Part shown: piece by piece, positions 24,752 to 33,772 of the stretch
Layout of the letters: every line of letters starts with the position of its first letter
Position numbering within the stretch: the stretch's first letter is position 1
From: an uncultured Lachnospiraceae bacterium
GTDB taxonomy: Bacteria > Bacillota > Clostridia > Lachnospirales > Lachnospiraceae
Length of the DNA: 64,000 nt
Assembly (NCBI GenBank): GCA_910578115.1
Contig: CAJTPO010000008.1
Span: forward strand, 59,499 to 123,498
Direction: 5' to 3'
Program-made: the position numbers and the translations under genes
Notes under the pieces: model-generated
Seen by the model: the letters and a program-made list of their open reading frames with translations, nothing else
The model's database searches: none
What the model was told of the DNA's origin: nothing

Positions 24752-26278
24752 ATGAAAAAATGGTCTGTCGCATTTGCGTTGATGACGGCGGCATTAGTTA
24801 CTGCTGTCATGCCGGTACATGCTAAGGGGAATAAAATTGAATCAGGTATTTACGTGAACGAGATGAATCTGTCCGGCATGACGGTGGAAGAGGCCAGACG
24901 GGAGATAGAAGCCTATGTGGAATCTTTTGGAAATGCACAGATTACGCTGCATGCCGTTGATGAAGGGACGATTGTTACGACGGCAGGAGAACTGGGACTG
25001 AAATGGGGAAATGAAGAGATCCTGGAGGAGGCGGCAGGCTTCGGACGGGATGGCGATATTTTGCAGTGCTATAAGGAATTGAAAGATTTAGAATATAAGA
25101 ACCAGGTATACGAAATCAGATTCGATTTTGATAAAAACAAGCTTCGGACGTTGATCGAGGAGAATGCTGCACAGTATAACCAGGAGGCGGTAAATGCGTC
25201 CCTTGTCAAGACAGAGGCCGGATTCCAGGTTATGGAAGGACAGGCGGGGATCGTGATTGATGCGGCGGCATCTGTGGATGCCGTGTATGACTATCTGGTC
25301 AACGACTGGAACGGGGACGGATGTGATATCGATCTGGTAGTCGCGGTGGATGAACCGGCAGGTACAGCCGAAGAACTGTCGAAGGTAAAAGATGTGCTGG
25401 GCACCTTCACCACCAGTTATTCGTCTTCCGGTGGAGCCAGGAGTGCGAATGTGACAAATGGCTGTACCCTGATCAACGGGACCACTTTATATCCGGGAGA
25501 AGAATTTTCGTGCTATGAGGCGGTGGCTCCCTTTTCGGAGGCGAACGGGTACTATATGGCGGCATCGTATCTGAGCGGCCAGGTGGTAGACAGTCTGGGC
25601 GGCGGCATCTGTCAGGTGTCCACTACCTTATATAATGCGGTTCTGTTGTCTGAGCTGGAGGTGACGGAGCGGTACAATCATTCGATGATCGTTACCTACG
25701 TGGATCCTTCTGCCGATGCGGCGATCGCAGAGTCTTCAGGTAAGGATTTTAAATTTAAGAATAATACGGATCATCCTGTTTATATAGAGGGAATTACGAC
25801 GCCGGAGAAGCAGATCACTTTTACGATCTATGGCGTGGAGACGAGAGACAGTGGCCGGGAAGTGGTGTATGAGAGCGTTGTTCTGGAAAGGACTCCCCCG
25901 GATACGGAGGTGATCTACACGGATGCATCCCGTCCGGTAGGATACTGCTCCGTACAGTCGGCGCATATCGGCTATAAGGCGCAGCTGTGGAAAGTAGTGC
26001 GTGAGAACGGTGTGGAAGTGAGCAGGGAACAGATCAACAGCAGTTCTTATATGAAGGCGCCGAGAAGTGCGACGGTGGGGATCGCCACCGAGGATGAAGG
26101 GGCGTATAATGCCATTATGGCAGCGGTGGCCACTAACAGCATTGATCAGGTAAAGGCAGTGGCGGGAGCCTATAAGGCGGCGGCCGATGCCGCGGCGGCG
26201 GAAGCTGCTGCAGCGCAGGCAGCGGCAGAAGGACAGGGACAGCCACCTCAGCCGCAGGAGGGGGCCCCTGCACAGTAG
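24752..26278 (+). CDS. VanW-family exported protein with putative peptidoglycan-binding domains
   Basis: 508 residues. Signal peptide at 1-25 (ALMTAALVTAVMPVHA), a PG_binding_4-like region (about 30-210; GIYVNEMNLSGMTVEEARREIEAYV), then the VanW domain (about 225-350; TLYPGEEFSCYEAVAPFSEANGY and LGGGICQVSTTLYNAVLLSEL). The tail is Ala/Gln/Pro-rich, perhaps a wall-spanning linker. VanW was named from vancomycin clusters but its activity is unknown; family members are envelope proteins. No other van genes are present. The ATG at 24752 has GAAAGGCAGG upstream. Confidence 0.88.
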   Translation: MKKWSVAFALMTAALVTAVMPVHAKGNKIESGIYVNEMNLSGMTVEEARREIEAYVESFGNAQITLHAVDEGTIVTTAGELGLKWGNEEILEEAAGFGRDGDILQCYKELKDLEYKNQVYEIRFDFDKNKLRTLIEENAAQYNQEAVNASLVKTEAGFQVMEGQAGIVIDAAASVDAVYDYLVNDWNGDGCDIDLVVAVDEPAGTAEELSKVKDVLGTFTTSYSSSGGARSANVTNGCTLINGTTLYPGEEFSCYEAVAPFSEANGYYMAASYLSGQVVDSLGGGICQVSTTLYNAVLLSELEVTERYNHSMIVTYVDPSADAAIAESSGKDFKFKNNTDHPVYIEGITTPEKQITFTIYGVETRDSGREVVYESVVLERTPPDTEVIYTDASRPVGYCSVQSAHIGYKAQLWKVVRENGVEVSREQINSSSYMKAPRSATVGIATEDEGAYNAIMAAVATNSIDQVKAVAGAYKAAADAAAAEAAAAQAAAEGQGQPPQPQEGAPAQ

Positions 26279-26430
26279 ACGGCGGCCGGTCGGAGAGAGT
26301 TGTTCAGAGGATTGTCCCCGAAATGAGATCAGATACGGAAATAAATCTACTTCGGCAGAAAAGATTTGCAGTCAGATAATGCAGGTTATGATGAATCGGA
26401 GGCAGGCAGGAAACGGCCGGGCGTAAAGAG

Positions 26431-27453
26431 ATGAGATGTGGAAAAGTTTCGGAGAACGTATTGAAACGTTCTGTCCTGAAGTATATAAAGACGCATAGGG
26501 AAGAAGTGGTAAGTGGCGCAGCTCTGGGGGAAGACTGCGCCGTTTTATCGTTTGGCGAAGGATATGAGACTGTGCTTTCCACGACGCCGGTCACGGCTGC
26601 GGCGGAGCGGATCAGTACCTTTGCCATTCCTATGGCGCTCAACAATGTGGCCGCGGCAGGGGCGGAGCCGGTGGGAGTGATGCTGGCGGTTCTTTTGCCG
26701 GAGGAGACGGAAGAGAGCGGGCTGCAGCTGATGATGGAGCAGGCGGAAGAGGTGTGCCGTGGGTGCGGCACGCAGATTCTGGGCGGACATACGGAAGTAA
26801 CGCCTGCCGTTGACAGGCCGTTGATGACCGTGACCGGCGTGGGAAAACGGGAGACTGCACGAGCCGGTTCCCTGCGGGGAATCAGGGAAGAACAGGATAT
26901 TGTGGTCAGTAAATGGATCGGGCTGGAAGGTACGGCGCGGCTGGCGTCGCGGTACAGGCAGCAGCTGTGCACCAGATATCCGGTCCGCATGATCGACGAG
27001 GCGGCAGGTTACGACAGATATCTGTCCGTGATACCGGAGGCCGCCACCGCCGTGAAGTCCGGCGTTTGCGGAATGCATGATGTTTCCAGAGGAGGGATCT
27101 TCGGAGCCTTGTGGGAACTGGCACAGCGGGCAGGCGTTGGACTGGAGATCGACCTGAAGAAAATACCCTTGAAGCAGGAGACGGTGGAGATCTGTGAATT
27201 TCTGGAGCTGAATCCATATGAGTTGTTGTCGGGCGGCTGTCTGCTGATGGTGACGGATAACGGGCAGGCGCTCACGGATGCGCTGACACGGGAAGGAATT
27301 CCGGCGGCAGTCATCGGCAGGACGACGGCCGGAAAAGACCGGGTGATCTATAACGAAGACGAGAAACGGTATCTGGATAAGCCAAAGGCAGACCAGATCT
27401 ATGCGCTGGCCCTAAGGGATAGAGATAGACAGGAAGTTTCATCTATTTTATGA
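26431..27453 (+). CDS. AIR synthase-related protein (HypE/ThiL-like)
   Basis: 340 residues with the PurM/HypE ATP-binding fold. N-terminal half: LGEDCAVLSF and the ALNNVAAAGAEPVGVMLAVLLP segment; middle: LGGHTEVTPAVDRPLMTVTG; C-terminal half: MHDVSRGGIFGALWELA and NPYELLSGGCLLMVT. Closest by pattern to HypE-type proteins but without the C-terminal Cys motif (PRIC) of true HypE, and no hydrogenase genes are near. The reaction is therefore unknown. Downstream comes an Lrp regulator and an aminotransferase in the same direction. Confidence 0.8.
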   Translation: MRCGKVSENVLKRSVLKYIKTHREEVVSGAALGEDCAVLSFGEGYETVLSTTPVTAAAERISTFAIPMALNNVAAAGAEPVGVMLAVLLPEETEESGLQLMMEQAEEVCRGCGTQILGGHTEVTPAVDRPLMTVTGVGKRETARAGSLRGIREEQDIVVSKWIGLEGTARLASRYRQQLCTRYPVRMIDEAAGYDRYLSVIPEAATAVKSGVCGMHDVSRGGIFGALWELAQRAGVGLEIDLKKIPLKQETVEICEFLELNPYELLSGGCLLMVTDNGQALTDALTREGIPAAVIGRTTAGKDRVIYNEDEKRYLDKPKADQIYALALRDRDRQEVSSIL

Positions 27454-27617
27454 TATTGGATGGAAACAGGAAGAATAGTAAAGACAGCAAGAATAGTAAG
27501 AACAGTAAGAATAGCAAAGACAGCAAGAATAGTAAGAATAGTAAGAACAGGATGGAGGAAAAGAAAGAGTATGAGAGAAGAATTATTGGCGATCGTGGAA
27601 AGGAACAGCCGTATTGA
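27450..27617 (+). CDS. Possible small ORF made of KNS/KDS repeats
   Basis: ATG at 27450 overlaps the previous stop (ATGA) and reads 55 codons to a TGA at 27615, overlapping the start of the Lrp gene. The first half encodes Lys-Asn-Ser and Lys-Asp-Ser triplets from nine 9-bp units (27471-27551). It may be a translational coupling leader or chance reading of a tandem repeat. Low confidence as a gene. Confidence 0.25.
   Translation: MILDGNRKNSKDSKNSKNSKNSKDSKNSKNSKNRMEEKKEYERRIIGDRGKEQPY
27471..27551 (+). repeat. Nine 9-bp tandem units
   Basis: Units such as AAGAATAGT, AAAGACAGC, AAGAACAGT follow each other exactly nine bases apart. The array lies between the AIR-synthase-like gene and the ribosome binding site of the Lrp gene, so copy number could alter spacing or leader structure. 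Confidence 0.9.
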
Positions 27618-28053
27618 CTTAAAAGAACTGGCTGTCATTCTGGGTGTGGAAGAGATCGATGTGGTAAATGAACTGGCGGCTTTGGAAGCTGAGGGGATCA
27701 TCTGCGGCTATCATACGATGATCGACTGGGAAAAGACTTCCATAGAGAAGGTGTCGGCGCTGATTGAGGTGCGCGTGACGCCGCAGCGAGGGCAGGGTTT
27801 TGACAAGATCGCGGAGCGGATCTACAAGTATCCGGAAGTGAATTCCGTGTATCTGATTTCGGGCGGCTATGACCTGCTGGTGACTCTGGAGGGGAAATCC
27901 CTGAAACAGATCTCCGGTTTTGTGTCGGATAAGCTGTCCACGCTCGAATCAGTGCTCAGTACGGCAACGCATTTTATTCTGAAAAAGTATAAGGATCACG
28001 GTACGGTCCTGACGAAAAAATACGAGGATACGAGAGAGAAGGTGACACCGTGA
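27571..28053 (+). CDS. Lrp/AsnC-family transcriptional regulator
   Basis: 160 residues. N-terminal winged helix (LAIVERNSRIDLKELAVILGVEEIDVVNELAALEAEGIICGY) and C-terminal RAM/ligand domain (VSALIEVRVTPQRGQGFDKIAERI, VNSVYLISGGYDLLVTLEG). Such proteins respond to amino acids. Its last four bases overlap the aminotransferase start, so it probably controls or senses products of that enzyme. The ATG at 27571 with GGAGGAAAAG upstream is preferred; an earlier in-frame start at 27460 would put the 9-bp repeats into the protein. Confidence 0.88.
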   Translation: MREELLAIVERNSRIDLKELAVILGVEEIDVVNELAALEAEGIICGYHTMIDWEKTSIEKVSALIEVRVTPQRGQGFDKIAERIYKYPEVNSVYLISGGYDLLVTLEGKSLKQISGFVSDKLSTLESVLSTATHFILKKYKDHGTVLTKKYEDTREKVTP

Positions 28054-29219
28054 GAAATCCGTTAGCTGATAAAGTAGTAGAGATCAAACCGTCCGGGATC
28101 CGCAAATTCTTCGATATCGTGACGGAGATGAAGGATGCCATTTCCCTGGGTGTCGGGGAACCGGACTTCGATACGCCGTGGCATATCCGGGACGAAGGTA
28201 TTTATTCGCTGGAAAAGGGGCGGACTTTCTACACGTCAAATTCCGGCTTGAAGGAACTGAAAGAAGAAATCTGTCATTATACGAAGAGAAAACAGGGTGT
28301 TACATACGATCCGAACCATGAAGTGCTGGTCACGGTGGGCGGTTCGGAGGCCATCGACATCGGCCTGCGCGCGATGCTCAATCCGGGGGATGAAGTGCTG
28401 ATCCCGCAACCCAGTTATGTTTCCTATGAGCCCTGTGCGGTGCTGGCTGGCGGTGTGCCGGTGATCATCGAGTTAAAAGGGGAGAACGAGTTCCGTCTGA
28501 CGGCGCAGGAGCTGGAAGACGCCATCACCGACAAGACGAAAGTGCTGATCCTGCCTTTCCCGAATAACCCCACGGGGGCGATCATGGAGCGGAAGGATCT
28601 GGAGGCGATCGCGGAAGTGATCCGCAGGCATGATATCTTTGTCATGTCCGACGAGATCTACGCAGAACTTACCTACAAAGAGAAGCATGTTTCGATCGTG
28701 GAAATTGAAGGTATGCAGGAGCGGACAATCCTGATCAACGGTTTTTCGAAGGCGTTTGCCATGACCGGATGGAGGCTGGGTTATGCCTGCGGACCGCGGG
28801 AGATCGTGGAGCAGATGACGAAGATCCATCAGTTTGCCATCATGTGTGCTCCCACAACAAGCCAGTATGCGGCAGTGGAAGCGCTGCGCAACGGGGACGA
28901 TGATGTGAAGGAGATGCGGATGGCCTATAACCAGAGAAGGCGCTATCTGCTGAATGCCTTTCAGGAGATGGGACTGGAATGCTTTGAACCCTTCGGGGCT
29001 TTCTACGTGTTCCCGTGCATTAAAGAGTTTGGCATGACCAGCGACGAATTTGCCAGCAGATTCCTGGCGGAAGAAAAGGTGGCTGTGGTACCGGGAACGG
29101 CTTTTGGCAACTGCGGGGAAGGGTATCTGAGAATTTCCTACGCTTATTCTCTGGACAATCTGAAAGTTGCGATCGGGAAGCTGGCGGCTTTTGTGGAAAG
29201 GCTGCGGGCAGAGAAATAA
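28050..29219 (+). CDS. PLP-dependent class I/II aminotransferase
   Basis: 389 residues, fold-type I aminotransferase of the aspartate/aromatic (PatA/YugH) kind. The PLP-binding lysine is K234 in NGFSKAFAMTGWRLGYACGP; other conserved blocks are FYTSNSGLKELKEEI, FPNNPTGAIMERKDL, and FVMSDEIYAELTY. It would transfer amino groups between amino acids and 2-oxoglutarate or similar; the preferred substrate is not decidable from sequence. Coupled to the Lrp gene by a GTGA overlap, and followed two bases later by trmL. Confidence 0.9.
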   Translation: MRNPLADKVVEIKPSGIRKFFDIVTEMKDAISLGVGEPDFDTPWHIRDEGIYSLEKGRTFYTSNSGLKELKEEICHYTKRKQGVTYDPNHEVLVTVGGSEAIDIGLRAMLNPGDEVLIPQPSYVSYEPCAVLAGGVPVIIELKGENEFRLTAQELEDAITDKTKVLILPFPNNPTGAIMERKDLEAIAEVIRRHDIFVMSDEIYAELTYKEKHVSIVEIEGMQERTILINGFSKAFAMTGWRLGYACGPREIVEQMTKIHQFAIMCAPTTSQYAAVEALRNGDDDVKEMRMAYNQRRRYLLNAFQEMGLECFEPFGAFYVFPCIKEFGMTSDEFASRFLAEEKVAVVPGTAFGNCGEGYLRISYAYSLDNLKVAIGKLAAFVERLRAEK

Positions 29220-29221
29220 TT

Positions 29222-29713
29222 ATGCATATCATATTACATCAGCCGGAGATTCCGGCAAATACGGGGAATATCGGCCGTACCTGTGTAGCAACAGGTACGA
29301 GCCTTCACCTCATTGAACCGCTGGGATTTCGGTTGGATGAGAAGTCGATCAGGCGGGCCGGCATGGATTACTGGGAACATCTGGATGTCACCCGCTATAT
29401 GAATTACGAAGAATTTAAGCAGATGCATCCACAGGCCAGAATCTGGATGGCGACAACGAAAGCCAGACAGGTCTATTCGGACGTCGCTTTTGCGCCGGAT
29501 GACTATATCATGTTCGGCAAGGAGAGCGCCGGCATTCCGGAAGAAATTCTGGTGGAGAACGAGGAGATGTGCATCCGGATTCCCATGCTGGAGCAGATCA
29601 GGTCGTTGAACCTCTCCAATTCTGTGGCTATTGTGCTGTATGAGGCGCTGCGGCAGAACCGCTTTCGGGAGATGCAGACGCAGGGAGAGCTGCACCGGCT
29701 GCAGTGGAGCTAA
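29222..29713 (+). CDS. trmL: tRNA (cytidine/uridine(34)-2'-O)-methyltransferase
   Basis: 163 residues, a compact SPOUT methyltransferase. Signature segments: QPEIPANTGNIGRTCVATG, LIEPLGFRLDEKSIRRAGMDYW, IMFGKESAGIPEEIL and RIPMLEQIRSLNLSNSVAIVLYEALRQ, forming the trefoil-knot SAM site. It methylates the wobble ribose of certain leucine tRNAs. Only two bases separate it from the aminotransferase stop. Confidence 0.95.
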   Translation: MHIILHQPEIPANTGNIGRTCVATGTSLHLIEPLGFRLDEKSIRRAGMDYWEHLDVTRYMNYEEFKQMHPQARIWMATTKARQVYSDVAFAPDDYIMFGKESAGIPEEILVENEEMCIRIPMLEQIRSLNLSNSVAIVLYEALRQNRFREMQTQGELHRLQWS

Positions 29714-29742
29714 AATTCCTTCGGGGTCCCTGGTATAATAAA

Positions 29743-29800
29743 TGTGGCTATGCCGAAAGCATAGCCACACTGTAGAATCACCTGACAGGCGATTCTATCG
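29743..29800. terminator. Hairpins between convergent trmL and histidine kinase genes
   Basis: GTGGCTATGC and GCATAGCCAC pair around CGAAA (29744-29769). A second dyad TAGAATC/GATTCTA lies at about 29774-29797. Neither is followed by a long T-run, so they are either weak terminators or RNA-stabilising stems. Confidence 0.55.
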
Positions 29801-29931
29801 CTTTTACAACTTCCACTTAACGGTAGGACTCACCTTTAATATTATATTACCATATTTTAAGACTCAGTCAATGGATTTCAAAGTTTATTTCAAATTGACA
29901 TAGATATATTCTATAAGGAATTCCAAATTGC

Positions 29932-31356
29932 CTAATCGTCATCCTCCACATCCGATTTTGGCAGTGAAAAGATAAATTCCGTGCCTACGCCTTCCGTGCT
30001 GATCACATTGATGTTCTCGCCGTGGGAGCGGATGATCTCCTTGGTGATGGACAGGCCGAGTCCGGTGCCTTTCTTGTCCTTGCCGCGGGACAGGTCGGAT
30101 TTGTAGAAACGGTCCCAGATCAGTTTCAGGTCGTCTTTCGGGATACCGATGCCGGAGTCCTTTACGCTGACAAAAATTTTATTATGCTTTTCGGTAGTCT
30201 CCATCTTGATGATGGAATCGTGATGGCTGAATTTGATCGCATTGTCCAGCAGGTTGTAGAGAACCTGCTGGATCTTGTCTACATCGGCAAATACATACAT
30301 CTGGTCGCCGGTCAGTACCAGTTCTATGGCGATGGTCCGTTCGCGGCAGGTGCCCTCAAAGGAGGCAGCCACATTGCGGATTACGCCGTTGATATCAAAA
30401 TCTGACTTGTTCAGCATAATTCCCTTGGTATTCAGATTGTTGAGCGTCAGCAGGCTGTTGGTCAGCTTTGTCAGGCGCTCCGTTTCATTTAACAGGATGG
30501 ACAGATATTTCTCGTGCATTTCAGGCGGGATCGTGCCGTCGATCATGGCTTCCAGATATCCCTTGATGGAAGTCAGAGGGGAACGGAAGTCGTGGGAAAC
30601 ATTGGCTACGAATTTCTTCTGGTCATCCTCGGAGCGGGCGATCTCACTTGCCATGTAGGACAGGGTAGCCGCCAGATACCCCATCTCGTCTTCACTTTCC
30701 ACGGTGAATTCATAATGCATGTTGCCGCTGGCGTACTGCTCCGTTGCTTCTGTGATCTTGCGCAGCGGAATATAGACGATCTCTGTAAAGAAGATCAGGA
30801 TGATCAGAGACAGCAAGAACAGGATTACCAGCATCAGATAAGAAATGGTTAGCATGCTGTTGGCCTCCGTCTGAATGCTGCCCATGGGCATGTGGATGAC
30901 CACATAGCCTTTGACTTTATAATCGGCCGTGATGGGGGCGAACACACTCAGCATATCTTCTTCAAATGTATTGAAAAAATTTCCCACAACGTAGTTGGAG
31001 CCAGCCGTGACCGTGGAATCAAAATTCTCTATGACGATCTCATTTTCCAGATCCAGCGGGGCGGAAGAATCCAGCACAAGGCGCCCGGACGGATTGATGA
31101 TCCAGAGAACGGCATTCGTGTAGGCGTCCAGCGCGTCCAGCTGTACTTTGACGGCTTCCAGAGATATCTCATTTTTGTACAGGTCGGTAGCGTAGGTATT
31201 GGCGATGAAAGTGGCCTCGCGGTAGAGGGATTCCGAATGCTCCTTTTTCAGATGATCCAGCGTCATGTTGGCCACAAAAGTAGCCACCACCACAAAGCCA
31301 AACAGGCCGAAAATAATATATGCCAGTATTAATTTGAGATAAAGGGTCTTTCTCAT
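29932..31356 (-). CDS. Membrane sensor histidine kinase
   Basis: 474 residues: membrane segment (YLKLILAYIIFGLFGFVVVATFV), extracytoplasmic sensor of about 140 residues, second membrane segment (ISYLMLVILFLLSLIILIFF), HAMP linker, HisKA with H255 in VSHDFRSPLTSIKGYLE, and HATPase_c (NLLDNAIKFS, DSGIGIPKDDL, GTGLGLSI). Autophosphorylates on His and passes phosphate to a response regulator. No regulator is adjacent; the OmpR-type regulators at the window start and at 37750 are possible partners. The start at MRKTLYLK is chosen because the upstream extension is not membrane-compatible. Confidence 0.92.
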   Translation of the reverse strand: MRKTLYLKLILAYIIFGLFGFVVVATFVANMTLDHLKKEHSESLYREATFIANTYATDLYKNEISLEAVKVQLDALDAYTNAVLWIINPSGRLVLDSSAPLDLENEIVIENFDSTVTAGSNYVVGNFFNTFEEDMLSVFAPITADYKVKGYVVIHMPMGSIQTEANSMLTISYLMLVILFLLSLIILIFFTEIVYIPLRKITEATEQYASGNMHYEFTVESEDEMGYLAATLSYMASEIARSEDDQKKFVANVSHDFRSPLTSIKGYLEAMIDGTIPPEMHEKYLSILLNETERLTKLTNSLLTLNNLNTKGIMLNKSDFDINGVIRNVAASFEGTCRERTIAIELVLTGDQMYVFADVDKIQQVLYNLLDNAIKFSHHDSIIKMETTEKHNKIFVSVKDSGIGIPKDDLKLIWDRFYKSDLSRGKDKKGTGLGLSITKEIIRSHGENINVISTEGVGTEFIFSLPKSDVEDDD

Positions 31357-31634
31357 GGGTAACCTCGTATTGTATAATGTATTCGGATGCTGACCGCCGC
31401 AGCCCTGTCGTGCCTGAAAGAGGGGTGGTCTTACTGTCGAGATTATATCATAAACGGAAGAGTCTGCCCATATGCAAAAGGGAATGCGGACGTGTCGCTT
31501 GCTATTATTTTGAATTGTGAATATGATATGGATATGTGGAGAAAAGCTGTTGACCTCGGAAAATGTCTGTAAATTTGCCGGGGGATGACGCGGAACAATC
31601 ATTATATGAGATCAGAGAACGGAGTAAATAAAAA

Positions 31635-33134
31635 ATGGCTGTACCAACAAATATAAAAACGCTGCTTTCCGGAAATGTTGTGGAATGGGCCAGAATTGAA
31701 TTTAAAGAAACCTGGGACGCAGAAGCCTCCCTAAAGACGATCTGCGCTTTTGCAAATGATATAGATAACTGGGGTGGCGGATATATTGTGATAGGGGTGA
31801 AGGAAAAAGATGGACGTCCCGATGCGCTGCCGGGTGTTTCGCCGGAAAAAATCGACCATTATCTGAAAGATATGCTGAATAAATGCAAACGTATCCAGCC
31901 GGAATATCTGCCCATTGTCGAAGTGGCCGATTATGAAGAGAAAAAGTTTATTGTGATCTGGGCGCCGGGCGGTTATCTGCGTCCGTATTCTTCTCCCAGA
32001 ACCATGGCAAAAAACGAGAAGGAGCGCGTTTATTATATTCGGGAAATGGCCAGTACGATAGTGCCTTCTGAGGAGGAGAAGAGAGACCTTTATAATCTTG
32101 CCAACAATGTTCCTTTTGATGACAGGATCAATCATGAAGCGGATTTGACAGACCTTAATCTCACGCTGATCCAGTCTTATTTGAAAGAAATCGGCAGCTC
32201 GCTTTATGAAGAGTCCGGGCATATGCAATTTGTGGATTTATGTCGGAATATGAACATTGTAAATACTCTGCCGGAATATACGAAACCTAAAAATGTTGGG
32301 CTGATGTTTTTCAGCATGGAGCCGCAGAGGTTTTTTCCCTATGCACAGATTGATGTGGTTCAGTTTCCTGATGATCTGGGCGGAGACAGGATTATCGAAA
32401 AAATTTTCAAAGGACCGCTGCATCAGCAGCTTCGCGAAGCACTGCAGTATATTCAGAACAGTATTATTCAGGAACAGATCATAAAGATCCCGAATAAGGC
32501 TGAGGCAGATCGGTTTTTTAATTATCCTTATGCGGCTATTGAAGAAAGCCTCTGTAATGCTGTCTATCATAAAGGTTATGATGTCCGTGAGCCGATTGAG
32601 GTGCGTGTTCTGCCGGACAGGATAGAGATTGTCAGTCATCCCGGAGCAGACCGTTCTATTACAGAAGAAGGTTTGCGGACATATCATGTATTTAACAGAC
32701 GATACCGTAACCGCCGGATTGGTGAATTCCTGAAAGAAATGCATCTGACTGAGGGACGCAATACAGGATTTCGGAAAATTTTAAATGCTTTGGAGCGCAA
32801 CGGTTCACCGAAGCCAATTTTTGAAACGGATCCTGAACGCCTTTCATTTTGCACTACTTTATTGATTCATCCGGAATTTCTCCGACAGAATGAGGGAGTA
32901 AATGAGGGAGTAAATGAGGGAGTAAATGAGGGAGTAAATGCAACATTGACGGATAAAGAACAGACAGTTTTGGAGGCCATAAAGAGAAATCCGTCCACTT
33001 CGGTGGCCAAAATGATCAAAGAGTTAAATATTTCCAGGGCATCTATCGAACGGGCGATCAAAGAACTGAAAAAAAAGCAGATGATTATTCACGAAGGGCC
33101 TGCCAAAAATGGCAGATGGATTGTATTGAAATAA
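31635..33134 (+). CDS. AlbA_2 (Schlafen-like) ATP-binding protein with GVNE repeats
   Basis: 499 residues. An N-terminal AlbA_2/Schlafen-like domain (about 10-140; EWARIEFKETWDAEASLKTICAFANDIDNWGGGYIVIGV), a HATPase_c_4-like region (AAIEESLCNAVYHKGYDVREPIEVRVLPDRIEI), four GVNE repeats (about 420-435) and a C-terminal winged helix (STSVAKMIKELNISRASIERAIKELKKKQMI). This family is usually called a transcriptional regulator or divergent AAA-4 protein, and members are frequent in accessory regions and some defence loci. The exact role is unknown. A bidirectional terminator follows. Confidence 0.82.
   Translation: MAVPTNIKTLLSGNVVEWARIEFKETWDAEASLKTICAFANDIDNWGGGYIVIGVKEKDGRPDALPGVSPEKIDHYLKDMLNKCKRIQPEYLPIVEVADYEEKKFIVIWAPGGYLRPYSSPRTMAKNEKERVYYIREMASTIVPSEEEKRDLYNLANNVPFDDRINHEADLTDLNLTLIQSYLKEIGSSLYEESGHMQFVDLCRNMNIVNTLPEYTKPKNVGLMFFSMEPQRFFPYAQIDVVQFPDDLGGDRIIEKIFKGPLHQQLREALQYIQNSIIQEQIIKIPNKAEADRFFNYPYAAIEESLCNAVYHKGYDVREPIEVRVLPDRIEIVSHPGADRSITEEGLRTYHVFNRRYRNRRIGEFLKEMHLTEGRNTGFRKILNALERNGSPKPIFETDPERLSFCTTLLIHPEFLRQNEGVNEGVNEGVNEGVNATLTDKEQTVLEAIKRNPSTSVAKMIKELNISRASIERAIKELKKKQMIIHEGPAKNGRWIVLK
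32892..32939 (+). repeat. Four exact 12-bp in-frame repeats
   Basis: GAGGGAGTAAAT is repeated four times without a mismatch inside the AlbA_2 gene, encoding the GVNE linker. It is a multiple of three, so copy number can change without breaking the frame. Confidence 0.97.
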
Positions 33135-33153
33135 AGGAAGGGACTTTAAAATC

Positions 33154-33202
33154 CATGAAAAAAGGCACGATCATGATGCAAAAGATTGTGTCTTTTTTCA
33201 TG
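33154..33202. terminator. Bidirectional terminator
   Basis: CATGAAAAAAG pairs with CTTTTTTCATG and GCACGATC with GATTGTGT, giving A/T runs on both sides. It lies between the AlbA_2 gene and the convergent ClbS-like gene. Confidence 0.85.
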
Positions 33203-33229
33203 AATTAATCTGGCAAAGTATGGCAGGGG

Positions 33230-33772
33230 TTACTGTCCTTTGCATTTTTTGATGTGTGCTTTCAGCTTTTTCATGGCCCAGTCGTAATGGCTGGATGTAT
33301 TGCTGACAAAGTAGGATCCTAAGGCGCTGCCGCCCACCCATTTGTATACGCCTTTTGAAAACAGTTCTTCGTTGGAGAAAGTTTCCGCCAGCTGCATGAT
33401 TTCCCGGTGGCTTTGGTCAAGCATTTCTTTTGCTTCTTCCAGGGATGTATTCTGATGCTTTTTCCAGAAAAAGACGTTCATCTCGCCATAGGTTTTCCAG
33501 TTATAGGGCCGCGGCAGGAAGGGTTTTTCTTCTCCGTTTTGATTAGCCTGTACCCAGCTTAAGAGGAGCTGGTGCCACTCATAGAGATGGATCAGGACGT
33601 CCCGGAGATTTTTGTCCCGTTTCCAGTGTGCTTCTTTCTTTTTCTCATCCGCTGCGAAATCAAATTCGGTTGTCAGTTCTTTTTCTGTCAACCCGTCAAT
33701 AAGAGTGTTCAGTTTGCGGTAGTTGTCGGCTGCTGCGGTCATTAAGTCTGATTTTGAAGTTGGTCTGCTCAT
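33230..33772 (-). CDS. ClbS/DfsB-family (DUF1706) four-helix protein
   Basis: 180 residues. Family marks: LMTAAADNYRKLNTLIDGL, HWKRDKNLRDVLIHLYEWHQLLLSWV, PRPYNWKTYGEMNVFFW, and SSHYDWAMKKLKAHIK. ClbS from colibactin producers hydrolyses the cyclopropane warhead and protects DNA; most homologues have no known substrate. It follows a WYL-type regulator on the same strand after about 215 bases. A self-protection or stress role is only a family-based guess. Confidence 0.85.
   Translation of the reverse strand: MSRPTSKSDLMTAAADNYRKLNTLIDGLTEKELTTEFDFAADEKKKEAHWKRDKNLRDVLIHLYEWHQLLLSWVQANQNGEEKPFLPRPYNWKTYGEMNVFFWKKHQNTSLEEAKEMLDQSHREIMQLAETFSNEELFSKGVYKWVGGSALGSYFVSNTSSHYDWAMKKLKAHIKKCKGQ

Noticed and set aside
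24752..26278. Part of a vancomycin resistance cluster
   Set aside because: VanW-family proteins are common without resistance genes; no vanH, vanA/B, vanX or VanRS genes are nearby.
27471..27551. CRISPR array
   Set aside because: The units are nine bases long and contiguous, with no spacers.
31357..31602. N-terminal extension of the histidine kinase by 82 residues
   Set aside because: The extension has no domain and precedes a typical cytoplasmic start plus membrane segment; it covers the promoter region.
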